From: Elysia chlorotica
Lineage: Eukaryota; Mollusca; Gastropoda; Plakobranchidae
Assembly: GCA_003991915.1 (NCBI GenBank)
Contig: RQTK01000003.1
Coordinates: 386,550-450,549, forward strand
Direction of reading: 5' to 3'
DNA length: 64,000 nucleotides
Part shown: positions 1 through 13,900 of the stretch, piece by piece
Numbering within the stretch: position 1 is the first letter of the stretch
Layout of the letters: each line of letters begins with the position of its first letter
Notes under the pieces: generated by a model
Databases searched by the model: none
What the model saw: the letters and a program-made list of their open reading frames with translations, nothing else
Told to the model about the DNA's origin: nothing
Program-made: the position numbers and the translations under genes

Positions 1-109
1 AGAACACCGTGTGTACATTCATTTTAAAGACTATAGATACGCTTTTGAGGAATACAACTCACTTTCTTTTAACTCTCCCAAAGAAAATATTTGCATTGTG
101 CAGATCAAA
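1..109 (+). CDS. possible internal coding exon, unidentified
   Basis: Frame 2 is open from the window edge through base 109 (36 codons, ending VQIK) and is followed at once by a good splice donor, GTAAGT. I do not recognise the peptide, and it does not resemble the METTL3 N-terminus, which begins with a leader helix. The next recognised exon starts at 686, where an AGAG acceptor could also be read from 688. Only the 688 choice would keep this exon in frame with METTL3. It could be a lineage-specific METTL3 segment, an exon of another gene, or a chance open frame in AT-rich DNA. Confidence 0.3.
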
Positions 110-685
110 GTAAGTACATGAAGTAAAAACATTTTGAAGAGCCATCATTTTCATATTACATTCTTAATTAAATGCCCATTACTACCGATTCTCTCGGAAA
201 TCATTTTTGTTACATTTTTGTTACTTAAAAGGTTAATATTAAACACCTGTGAAAGTTCCATCAGCAAAGCTAATTCCATTTAATTTATAAAATATGATTT
301 TTTGTTTATTCCACTGCTACACCTTGGTTGACTTTCACTGTTCAGTTCACTAGCAGTATTTTCCAGAACAAGTAGCTTATTTTTTACTAGAAAGTATCAA
401 ATGAATCTACCAAAAAGAGTAGTAGACTTGTATTTAATGCAACATGTTACTTTGTGATAATATTATTTGATTTATTAACAAAATGCAGTTTTATCACTTC
501 CATTTATATAATTTAATGATTTATAATTAACTCATATTTCTGATCTTTTCTGATCAAGGAATGAGGTATGTGCCCTTTTTGAAACAGTTTTGAGAAAGAT
601 TTTTCGAGAATGAAACCAAGAAAGCTGCCAGTCCTGTTTGTGGTTTAATTTTACCTCCTTCCTCTTTAATTTTGACACTCTTTAG

Positions 686-1434
686 AGCCTCCCACCACTG
701 CACAGCAATCCAGCAACCCAAATCAGACTCCAAAACAACCTGTGTCTATATCAGTGGAACCTTCGATCAAACCCACTACAATCGAGCAACAAGATATTTT
801 ACCTGTTATTGATCCTGATGTGGAGAAAAAAATGCTCATGGTTTTGTGTGACATCAGTCTTGATATACCATCAGACTCCAAGGTAACTTTTTTTTGTTCT
901 AAATCTTAAAGTAGAAGAAGATGATACAGAATTTCTCATAAAATGTCACAGAGTAGGCATAGTATTGGTTAAACTCAATGGCATTTTTTTTTTTGTATTT
1001 GCATTTGAGATCTGTTTAAATTATTATAAATTTGCCATATAAGTGCTAGCAATGTTAAGAAAATAGAACCAAGGGAAACTAGACCGGTACATAGAATCTT
1101 GTCTTTAATAATAAAAAATTTAAAAAATTGGTCACTGTTGCATTGAATTTTATTTTAACAGAACTTACTCTGCATAAAGTTAATTCAGTGGTCTCCTCAT
1201 AAGAACTTTCCACTTATAAACCAACTCTGTCTTCGAACCTGCTCACCCTTTGAAACATAATTCGTTCTCTTTAATTAACACCCCTACCCCTGATAGGAGC
1301 GTAGCACATATCTAATATAAATATATGCGATCAGATGTGTGAGAGGAGTAGGGGAGGGGGTGGGGGGAGGGGAGGGTATCTGTATTTCTTTTTTCCTTTC
1401 CTTCTTTCCCTCCTCTCTCTTTTCTTTCTTTTCC

Positions 1435-1472
<38 letters not shown>

Positions 1473-1871
1473 GCGTGAATGTCTAAGGGTATGCAATATC
1501 CAATCGTATGGCAGTATGTTTAATTTTTTAAAAATTTACTCACATTAAATTCTGATCCCCTTGACCGTTATTTTCTATAGTTATCTAAGACAGTGAGAGA
1601 TGTGAACACTGCTGTAGGAGTGCAGTAATGCCGGTAAGCTATCTGGTCAAAATCAAACAAATCAGCCTTTCCCCATTGCCAAGTCTCTGCACATGTTAGT
1701 CTATGGGCAGGGAACTCAAAGAATTTGACATGCAGGTGTGAACATCTGGCTGCTCTAGACTGGGAAACATGGTTATTGCACTGACCATAAAACAGGAGTT
1801 GACCAAATTCACGCAAGGTGCCTTCATAGAATTCCGTGTTATGGTTTGATCTCTCTCTGTTTCTCTCTTTC

Positions 1872-1918
<47 letters not shown>

Positions 1919-4900
1919 TTCTCTCCTTCTCTCTCTCCCTCTCTCCTTCTCTCTAGCCCTTCTGCTGTCTCTTCTTGGGTCTCTCTATGTTTGTTTGTCT
2001 GTCTCTCCTCTCTCTCATGAGGGAGGTGGCCCAAGGGTAGAGCGTGCAGCTTCTATTGGGAGAGCTACAGGCTTGATCCTCTGTTTTTTTACTGGTTGAG
2101 TCAGCGTCAGTATACATCTCATAGATCCTGGTTTTTCTTTTAACGAGAGATTTGTTTTCTATTAACAAAGAATAATTTTCTAAAAAAATAAATGCATTAT
2201 AAAGACAGATGTCAAAACTGTAAGAGACTTTATATCAATATATAAATGTTAAGAAATAGAAAACTAAAGACACAAAAAAAAAAAAACTAAAAAAAAAAAA
2301 AAAAAAACCCACATCAGGGAACCTATGAAAATAAAAATTAACATAGATTACTCTCTTTTGAGGACTGATCACTTGTTTACTGACTCCAAGGCACATTTTC
2401 TTAACCTAAAGGTAAGAACCTGCTTTTCTTGTCTCCCGAGGGCAGGTTCTTAGGCGGAAACCACTGTAATTGCATGTTCTAGTCTATATAAAAAGTGTGT
2501 GTATTGAAGCTGAAACAATAGTGTATAGTTTTAAAAACTAAATTGTATCACTTCTTTTTTCGTTAACACGATTTTGAGTTCGCTACTAGATCTTAGGAAT
2601 GCTTTCAGGTGTTAAGCGCAGTAAAAATGATAGTATTAGACTTCACTCTCCCTTGTATAATGTACACTTTGTTAGGTCAATTTTTGAATGATAACTTCTT
2701 GTCTTTTGAAATCAAGGTAATTGCTGAACATACATCAAGGTTCATGGAAAGAGAAGTGGACATAAAAGTGATTGAAGATTTGCTGAGAAAATTTGCAGTG
2801 GAAAAATTAATCAGGTTTGTTGTATGTAAAAAATGTAGAGTGTGTTAAAAGAAGTTAGGATTTTGAGAATTTTTTTTTATTAAATCATTTGAATTTGATG
2901 GTCAATGAAATTTTCACTTGTCATCTCTTTATCTTTTCCTATGAAATGGAATATTCATGTTTTTATCAAATGCAGTGCATTTCTTGAACACATTTTAGGA
3001 AGCTTCCCATTGTAACATTTTTCTATTTTTTTATTATGTGCAAATACAGCATCAAAGTCAGTGAAACTGCCCGTGGGCTGATTGTGAATTCACTTGATCT
3101 TACAAAGGTAGGTGATTAGAGACTCTTTTTTGTGTGTATATTTTGTATTTATTAAAGAGAGAACACAATAGCTGAGTTATTTAAATGTTACAGCTCCAAA
3201 CAATTTCACTTCTCTAATTATTCCCTTGCTTGATTTGTATGTATAATTATGAGACTTTCATAATTGAAACTTAACCCTACAAGAGTCGCTAGTATTTAGT
3301 TTGTGGTGTTGGGCTATATTTGGTAATTTATATAGAGGACATAAATTGGACTGGGAGGCAGCACAAATTTATTATAAACCATAAAGCCTATACATTTTTT
3401 GAAAGCTGAAAGGGTTTAGAAAATTTTGAAGCGGGTTTCGGTACCATACAAGTGTTTTATGAACTTGACCTTGGCCTTGAAATGACAAGGTCAGGTTTCT
3501 AGCCTGAAAAATATCCACTTTGTCATCAAATAACTTGGAGACCAACATGTTTAGCTCCAAAAAATAGGATTAAGGTTGTAGATAATTTATTGAGCTTTCT
3601 GAAAATGTATAGGTTTAATAGCCTAACACCAAGAATAAACCAGCTGTAGCAGATTCATGCAACAGAAAAATGAACGTAAACTTTAATGATCCTGAGTTTT
3701 CTCTCTGACCATTGCCAACACAATAGAGTGACATGTAAAAAGCACGCAGAAGTAGATTGGGTACTTAGCTGGCATGGTTATTCAGGTCTTTTCATCAACT
3801 AGATAGACTACATCTAGATCTACATCTCCGTTCCTATCTACTTCTAACTCAACAGCTCTTTGCACTGAATCGCTAGGTCTAGATTTGTATTCCTAGATCT
3901 AGATCTAACTACTGGCTCCTCACCTTCACCGTCACTACTAGATCTAGATCTACTAGACTACCATTATCATCACTTACAATATCAAAATGATCGTCAATCT
4001 CACCATCTTAGACATCTAAAACTTGTTCTCGAGTAAGTAATTTCCTTCCTGATGGATCTGCTCCTTGGTTATAATTGTCAGAGATTGCAGCTTTCAAGAG
4101 AAAATCGAGTGTCAACATGTAAACAAAGTTTGAGCTGAAAACAGCTGTTGTCTGCATTCAAAACAACACTGGAAGGAAGTGAAACTCTTCTTTATTCCCA
4201 TAAGAATAATTTGGCGGTGTACAGAACCTTTAGTCAACCATAAAATAAATCCTCTTTTACGGCCGATCATATTGGCGGAAACACTACAGCAGTGACTTCA
4301 CGGTCGATTTAATTGGCGGTAAACACTGCTAGGGTTAAACATTTTTTTTCACTTCCTTGATGAACTGTTAATTATATTTAAAGTCAAATTAGATTGACAA
4401 GAAAAGCTCATCAATATTCCCAAGAGCTTTACTTTTTTCTCATACATTTTAAAACTTTTAGCAATGTAGAATTTCTAACCTGGGTGAGTACCATTGGAAA
4501 TGCAAAATTCAGCATAATATCTGGAAATTTCTTTTGTTTCCTTGTTTTTTCTTTTATCCATTCAATTTGAAAAATGATTAATTAAGAGAAAAGAATGGTT
4601 GAGATGGGATGAAATAGTTGAAGATTGCAAACATTTTTACCAAGGAGTAAGATTACCACACACAAAGATTTCCTCACTTGTCACTAGAAAAACCGATTTA
4701 AGAACATTTTTATGTAATTTTTTTTTTTGCTGTTCAATATTTTAAATTACTAAAAATACAGATTATACATAATGTTAAATCTGAATTTCATTTGTATCGG
4801 CTACAGACTTAAATAAGGCATACTATATATTTTGAAGGTGACTCTTTAAATACATTTATTTCATCTATTGCTTCAAATAACTTATTTCTTATTCTTTAGC

Positions 4901-7900
4901 TGTCTGCTGTCACAAGAGGAAAGAAAAGACGCAGGGACAGGTATTTTCACTTCTTAATATTAATTTTAGATTTTTATAAGCGAAAAATGTAACCTTTTTT
5001 TTTTTTTAAATACCTCATAGGTTTAGTTTCTTTTTCTTTCAAACCTGTAAAATTATTTTAATCGGCAAACGTTAATATAATAGCATTACAATAAAACAAA
5101 AAAAGAACTTTTATATTTGAACTCTAGATTTGGCATTATTTTGTATGCATAATGCTTTACATAAGGTTTCAAACATATCGGTGGATGCATTTTAGTTTAA
5201 AGATAACAGACCAGATCTAAATACTGTGGATGGTAGGATTGATCTGATTGTGCTTTCTGTCATTTGTATTTTAAACATCTAAAAATCAGCTGGAATTTTT
5301 AGAAACCTCAATTGCGAATGTTGCTGAAGCAATATTAAAATTAGAACTGAAAATGTTCATTCATTTGTTTACTTTTGTGTTCTATAGTTTTTCTGGCTTA
5401 TATTTCCCATTTACCTTTCTTTTTAGTGATGATGAGGGTGAGGAAGATGGAAACAGCAAACAATCAAAAACAGGTGGAGGTCCAGAATCTGGAGATATAG
5501 AGGTTTGTCAAGCGAGATAAATAACCAATGTTTCCTTCTTAATGATGATGTGTTTTCAAAGACAAATGCCAGTAACGAGTCGTATAGTTGGAAAAAAAAA
5601 ACATATATATTCACACACAAAAAAATGTGTTTAAACTACAATGGATCTCAACTCTTATAATACTTGTTTTTTTTTGTGTGTGGACAAAATAAAATCATCA
5701 AATCAGATAAAGAAGTGACCTTGGGTTTATTAATTTTCTATTTTATGAATTTTTAGTTGAGTTTGAATTGCTTAGATAACAATTATGAATATTAAGCCTT
5801 CTTTCTGCCTAACGTTTAATTTTGTTTTACCCTCAGAGTTTGTTATCCATGCAGTCTACTAAGGAAAGAGAAGAAAAAAAGCTCAATGAAGAAATTCAAG
5901 CTTTACTTGTGACACAAACTGCAAAGGTTGTTTTATTTCTACATTTAAACAAGATTAGTTTAACAAGTCCTTGTTTGAGAACATAACTCTGTAACAATAA
6001 AAAGGACAATAAATCTAATAAAAAAGAACTCCATTTTAAGTTCCCTGAAGAATCTTTTAAGGAACAGTGAAAGCTAAGGTTAGGCTCTTAACATGGAACT
6101 CCTTTCACATCGTCAGATGGTGGGAATGCACCTTATTATTCTCCCCACCTCAGGTTGTTTTATTTCTACATTTAAACAAGATTAGTTTAACAAGTCCTTG
6201 TTTGAGAGCATAACTCTGTAACAATTAAGTGGACAATACATCTAATAATTTAGAACTCCATTTTAAGTTCCCTGAAGAATCTTTTAAGGAACAGTGAAAG
6301 CTAAGGTTAGGCTCCTAACAGATGGTGGGAATATACCTTATTACTCTCCCCACCTCCCTCTCTCAAGCCTTTCAAGGCCTACTGTTGCATGAGGCATACA
6401 AATAGAGTTATTCGGTATTCAATGTCTGCTACTGCTCTGAATACCGTCTTTAGGGAAATGCTTCTTTCTTTTACGTTCTTATATTTGTCGCTTTTATTCC
6501 ACCCTCTGCACATGTGATGAACATAATATAACTAGCTGGGAACCCATGAAATTCGTGGGGACTGTAGGATGGACAAAACTAAAGTATTACAGCTAAATTT
6601 AAACTGTGCTGAACTAAAAATTGTGTAGCTTCTGGATCTATAACTTTAGAAACTTAATATGTTTGCTTGAAGAGTTTGCATCAAATGAAAGTAGAGAGAG
6701 TCTAGGCTCAGTAATTTTTAATCAGAATTAATAATTAACCAAGCATTCTAAGAAAACGGTGCACCGTGCGCATTATAATTTTAATATAATTAAATAAAAA
6801 GAATAAATATTTATAGCACTTTTGATTTGTTGGTTGTTCAACATTAGTTTTCGTTAAAAATTGATTAGGCGTTTGATGTTATTAGTTTTATGACTCTAAA
6901 ATTGTCTGGCCCCTTTGTAATTTTACTGTAAAATTTGTGATTTTATGGTGGAACGGTTTGTATTTGATCGCATGTCTAAGTTTGAGACGAAGACAATTAT
7001 ATATATAAATGAATTTCTGCATGAACATTTTTCATAATATTTCCAAAAGAATTGAGTGCCTGAGACAGGCATTGGCCTTTCTTGGTGGAATTCAACTAAA
7101 TTTATCATTAATTTTTAGATCCATGTTTGTTCAACTATCAATTTTACTCCACCTCAAAGCGGATGAAAAAGAGCGGGAGAAAAACTGTTATTAAGAGGCT
7201 AATAGGTCAAAGCAATCACTATTGTCTTTTCAAATAGTCTGAAAATTTTAAAACTTTACAATTTCACCTATCTTTATTTTCCCACATTCATATTTTAAAA
7301 TTCAACACAGCCTTAATGCATGTCTCAAATGTCTAACCAGGACTCTTTTCAAATAAAAGATGTTTCACATTTATTGAACACATAAAACCAAGATTTGAGA
7401 ATTATATATTTTTTATTGAGGCTATATCTTAGAACAAGCAGTCATACAAATGAACAAACTTATTTATTTTGTTAACTTTTGAATGTGTTTGGGTCCAGAG
7501 AGCCAACCCACAGACCACCTTGAATATATCTCTGCTAAATTCGTCATAGCATAATTACATTGGTTTGGTTTCATTGCTGATTTATCCTTACCAAGACCAG
7601 CATTGACAGGGTATAACTGATTAAAACAGTTGGAGTAACTAAATTCCGGATAAAAAATGTTCATTTGGGTTTTAATTTTTTTTTCAGAAAAGAATATGTA
7701 GGATTAAATAACTTATCATCACTTATCTTAAGTTAAAGATTTTGCTTGCTGTAAAATAAGCCAGTGAAGCTACTCTTTATGGCTATACTGTTTTCATTTT
7801 CTTCCATAACTCTCCTTTCGCCATTCTCCTGTAAGAAACCATTTGATGTGGTCAATTTTTTCCATTAGATAACCCCTGAATATGTTTGGTGCAAGTTAAT

Positions 7901-10900
7901 GCTAAGCCATAACGCAAACCAGGTGTCACTCATAAGAAGTTATACTTTCCAAAATCGTAGCATGAGGTGTATTTTTTTAAACAGAGACCCATTAAAAACA
8001 TTACTCTTGGATAAGAGTATGGATTATGTGTATACACATGAAGTCTATAATTTTATGTATTCCTATTTTTGCTCTATATTTCAGGAACAATATCTGGTGG
8101 AGAAGTTTAAGTCAAGAGGAGGTATGCTAATTGTATACGTTTTAAGATTAAGATTTGCATAATTCTATATTCAACCAACAATGGATTTTATGAAAACAAA
8201 ACATGTCTTTGTGAATTTAATGTTAATGAACCATTAATCATTATGATTTCTCTGAAGGTTAAAAGTCAAATTAACGAGATAAGATGTCAGAGGAAAAAAA
8301 CAGTACTTGCTGATAAAATTCTGCTATAACTTACGTTTTTCAAAACAGTTCTTTGCTTTTTGAGAAAGGTTAATGCAAGAACTCACTTCTAAAACAAACA
8401 CTAAATCAAACCTGAGTTGTGCAGGAAGTAAATTGAAAGAAAATGAATGATGTGACATAAAAGGAACTTCGAATTTTACATTTGAGTGTTAATTCAGACA
8501 CTGTTCGAATATGAAGAGTTTGGCTTTAATTCCTGATTTTGCGCATTTCGTAGTTAGTTAGCCCATCAAAAATATAAAATTAGTATAAAATTGGTTAAAG
8601 ATCTAACAATCTTAAAATTAGATCCAATCCTTAAGTAATATTTCACAGCAAATATGAACTTAGTAGATTTTTTTTTTTTAATTTATGGTTCCAGGTCCAC
8701 AGTTACAGGAATTCTGTCAATATGGGACAAGAGAGGAATGTTACAGGACAGGACCAGACTCTGCCAATTGTAAAAGACTTCATTTTAAGAAGATTATACA
8801 TAAACATACAGATGGTATGTCCTGTTATGTGATGCTTTTTAGATATGATGACTCGATTTATTATTTATGTGCCTTTCATTTCAGGTTTTTTTTCCTATAC
8901 TGCAAACTTTTTGCCAAGATAAAGATACATTTCTATTACTGTTGAACAAAAATCAGCATCACATCACCATCATCCTATATGGAGATAATGCAATGATGAA
9001 AAAACAAACAAACAAAAAAAACAACAACAGTGTGGTAAATGGGTACTCTCAATGTTAATCAGTCATTGTTACCTTAATGCCCACTCTTTCGTGCTGTCTT
9101 CTTGTGCTCATAATTTATTACACTTTTTTAAATTCAATGTAGAATCTCTTGGCGACTGCTCATTTCTCAACACTTGTTTTCACATGGATACGTGCAAGGT
9201 TAGTTGCTCCCAATAAAGAAAATACCAACACTTCTTGCTACCTATGTTTTAATAATTTTAAACAATTTTGAGCTTAAATTGTTGACCACCAGTTACAAAG
9301 TTTCAAGTGAGATGGCTAAAATGACACCCCAAAACTTTTACACCTTGTTTCTTTATGTGTGGTTAGCATAGTAAATCATTTTGTTTTTTTAAATTATATA
9401 TAATATTGTAACAAAGAGTATAGCTAATCAGCTGACAAAACACTTTTATTTTAAGCAACCCTTGAATTTCAGGATAAATGCCCATACACATTGCCAACTC
9501 CCCCTTTTGCGTCTACAAATACTATTGCAACTTTTAACATTATATACATTTTTTATCACTTTCATGTTTTTGCTCCATCATGTACAGTATGTTCACTATG
9601 AGATAGACTACCCACGTCTACCGTCCACGCAATTAATGAAAAAGGAGTCTTCACTGGGTAAAACACTTTCATCAGAAATTGGGGATGACGGCAGTGTGCA
9701 AATGTTTCCTCCACAGGTAATTTCATATTTAGATGCCATTTTTCTGTAAATTTACAGACTTTCAGTTTTTTTTTAAAGTTGGCAGTTCAGAGTTTAGTAA
9801 AGGTCTGTCAAGGGGTTATCAACCGTTATGTCTAGTGGTCAAATATGCCATGCCACTTCACACAGAAAAGTTTAGTGAAAAAATAATGTTTCAGTTGGCA
9901 TCACTAGTTAATGAAATTAAGTGAACAAAACGTTTGTGAATTATGTGCGTTTTCTAATATCCATGCAGTGGATCCAATGTGACCTGCGGTACTTTGACAT
10001 GTCTACCCTTGGTAAATGTGCCGTTGTGATGGCGGATCCTCCCTGGGATATTCACATGGAGCTCCCCTATGGCACGATGGGAGACAATGAGATGCGCAGG
10101 TTAAACATTCCAGGCTTGCAAGATGAGGGTTTTATATTTCTCTGGGTGACTGGAAGGTAAGTGGCATAAATCCTCAATTTTATTAAATCTTTGTTTTTTT
10201 TTCTATACAAATACATGAGAGTTATTTGTAAACTTGTAATGTGAATCATATTGTTAAAAAAAAGTCCTCTGAAGTAAATGACTTTAATTTTAAAGATATA
10301 TTCATTCATTATTTTTCATTATACAGTAAGACTGTAATAATAACAAGATTTTTTTTCTTTTTTTCTTATTGACTATTGTTATAGTAAGTGTTCTCATTAT
10401 TCCTTAAAAGGACTCAAAGAGGTTTTTCTTGGAAGTGAACAATTGCACCCATTAATTAATATTCTTTACAAGAGGAAATCTCTGAAGAGCGAAAGATCTG
10501 AACTTTGATCCGCAGCTCACGCCTTATTCTTTGCTTGAAGGATAGCAGCATTCTCATTGTGACATTCCTTGGAAAATGTAGAAAACATAAAACTTCTCAA
10601 AGAAGACCATTTTCAGTATTTTTGTTTAGTTTTGAGTTCACTAGTAATTTTTTTTTAACGTTTTCAGGGCTATGGAACTGGGTAGAGAGTGTCTGGAATT
10701 GTGGGGGTAAGGAGGACTCAATAACTTAGGTCTTTAAGAAAGAGTGATTTTTATTAATTCAAAATTCAAAACCATTCTAAATGAGCATTTTTGCCTAAAG
10801 TGTGTGTTGACAAGTTCATGGGAGCAAGTTTTCTGGAATAAACCGGATTTCCGGATGCGGACCATATATTGTGATCCTCTTTCGGATTCGGGTCCAGATT

Positions 10901-13900
10901 AGATCTATGTTCAGGGTGGCCTCAGAGCTTGTGAATCTAATGGCATCGGCGCCTTTGCAAGTCCGTAAATATTGTACCTTGGTCGTAAAAGCAAATAAAA
11001 TGCCGTCACTTTTTACATTATTTCTTTTTCCAGCATGGTGCAAAGCAGCGCTGTATATGTAGTCTCAATTAATTTTGTTGATCCGGTTTTAAATTTTTTT
11101 TAGGGGATGCACGCAGTAATCAGAAGATTTGTTTCTTTATAGGAAAGAGATTCTTTCAGTCATAGTAATCTAGATGTAGATATGTAGATCTTGAGTGATA
11201 CGGCAATTTCTTTTTCAAACACAAATCACATGGAACCTTAATACTCAAGGTTCCCAGTAGGTCGGGAAATCAGTCAGAGGTCGGGAGCTTTTAATGGTTT
11301 AAAGTAGGCCTACATGTTGGTGTTTAACCAAAAGATTTTTCTACAAACGTCCCATGCACCATTGTTGAGTTGCAAGAGCCTAAAGTTGAATTGAAGAGTC
11401 CTGCAGCTTTCCTCATTAGTTTTTCGATTTCTGAACCCCTGTCACAATGTGCACCATAAGCTGTTATTTATTATGATACAAGTTTTGTTGTTTTGCGATG
11501 GTATTTACGCAAGTTGTATTTTTTTTTTCAAAATGATAAGATAAACTTTACTGAAGTCTTCGATCAACAAATGAGACCCATTGAGGGTCTGCGGGTCTCC
11601 CACTCTGGCACTCTGTCACTCTCCCGATCGCAAAGCTGTGACGTCACCGAATTCGCTAGATCTTATAACAAGATCAAACTAGTTTTGGCTCCTTGCTTAT
11701 CTTTCTCTCTCTCTCCCTCCCCCCCCCCCCCCCCCTTTTCCAGAACATGGGTGTGTATTTTGGGTTGATAACCGGCACCTCCTGTCAATTTTTATATGAT
11801 AGGGAAATTGCTTATCACTACTAAAGGCTGTATAAATTTTACGGATAGGTGGATTTTGAGTTTCCAGATTCACCACCTTTACTCACTTGTACCCATGCCA
11901 GTTAAAAACAATTTCTATTAAGATGTTTTTTTTTTTACAAGAGGTAAAATGTAGTAACACTAAAGTAATGTTTATCAATTTTTAAAAAGTATTTTAATTA
12001 ATTTTTACAAAGAGTAAAGCAAGTTTAGTTTAGATTTCTTACAAATTAAATTGAAGTTAAAACATATTAAATTTTAGAAATATGTTAAGTTTTTGATAAT
12101 TTGAACTTTTAGTTTTAATCCCTTGTTATTGTTCCCTTTATTTAAAAAAAAGGTACAAGCGAGTGGATGAGATAATCTGGGTGAAGACCAACCAACTGCA
12201 GAGAATAATTCGCACAGGACGCACCGGCCACTGGATCAACCATGGCAAAGAGCATTGTTTGGTGTGCCTCTTTGCTTTTTTTTCAATTTTACTTGAATAT
12301 TTTTTTCATTAAAAAATTTTGTTCTGATGTTTATTAGGAAAATATTGATGTTATTATATTGTATTATTATTTTATATTTTGACTGTTAACATTTTTCTTT
12401 TTTTTTCACTGCTATCTCTCAACAACAGTATTGACTGACATAAAATAGAAAGAAAACCATGTACTGGATAGATTACCCCATGGACTCCATCTTCATTTTT
12501 ATGTTATACTTTTTCTTTTTCTTTGTCTTTTTGCTTACTGATCTCTTTTATTTCTCCACGGTCTGTTTGCCCGTCTTTCACTTGATCAGCATCTATCTTT
12601 CTAACTTCAAAATTTTAATTTTATTGTTATATTTGCCTTTGAAAAGGCATTATTGAGCTGTATTTAAGAAAAAAAAGATAATTAGAAATGATAGAGCATT
12701 TTTATATTAAAAAAGGATTCTCCATTTGTCTCTTGATACTGTGCCAAGCCTAGTCTTTACCTAGGAAAAAACCCTTATCCTTTTTTGAATTACATTGTTA
12801 AATCAACTTTTTTTCTGTTAGTTATGTAAAATAATATTCATGAACAATGCATACTGATATCATAGAGTCTCAAAATAAACAGTGGATATTGCTTAAAATT
12901 AATGCAATCTTAAATTTTTTTTTTCTCATTGTCAAATAATTCTTACTAATTTCATACCAGGTTGGTGTGAAAGGGAATCCAAAAGGAGTAAATAGGGGCA
13001 TGGACTGTGATGTTATTGTGGCTGAGGTTTGTATTTTTTAATAGATTATAATTATCAGCCTTTGTCTTTAAAAAAATGCTTTAAAACTTTATCAGTCTAA
13101 GATCCTGTTTTTTGTTACATCCTGAGGGGGATTTGGGATTTTTAGGTGGAAACCATTGCTGTCTTCACGGACACACATTATTTTTTACAACCATAGGTTG
13201 TTTTTTTATCTTTTTAACTTTTGCTTTAATTTCAACTTTGTAAAAATATAATTGTGACTCCTTGGTGAATGAGTTTTGAAAAACATTTCTTTGTGAATTT
13301 CTTTAGCTTTGTGAAACAACGCAGAAGTAAAAATTGTGTAATAAACATGTTTGGGACAAGTTTAAAAGTACAATTTTTATTTTAACAGTTTGACGAGGTA
13401 AAATGTGGATAAATTATATTTGAGTCTTTCGGTTTCTAAATAGTCTATTAACATGTATAATATTTTTCTTCACTATTTTTGAACCTTCAGGTAAGAGCTA
13501 CTAGTCACAAACCAGATGAAATTTATGGCATCATTGAAAGGCTCTCACCAGGTACTAGAAAAGTGGAGCTTTTTGGAAGACCACACAATGTGCAACCAAA
13601 TTGGTAATATGTCAAGACATTTTTTGGTTACTCTTGAATATTCGATAAACTTTAGAAAAAGATTGAAATCTGAAATGAGATCTAACAAAGAGTAAAATTC
13701 TGATTAAAAAATCCTTAATTTTTCAGCACATCTGTACATAATGCAATTCTGAGTGTGAAAACTTCATTATTGGTGCTCTAGTTGCAAAGTTTGTTTTTAG
13801 AAATTAGAGATTTGTTTTATATCCTTTAACTCAATTGCATCGGCCTACAAGTTTTCTCGTAGTAAGGTGTTTATACACACCACCTGTCTAAGAACATTCT

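Noticed and set aside
2021..2095. Possible functional tRNA gene
   Set aside because: The A-box is good but the B-box is degenerate and no acceptor or anticodon stem could be paired, so it is a SINE head at best.
1284..2168. Overlapping open frames on both strands rich in RE, LS and SL dipeptides
   Set aside because: They are translations of (CT)n/(GA)n and G-rich simple sequence within a METTL3 intron, with no domain and no splice context.
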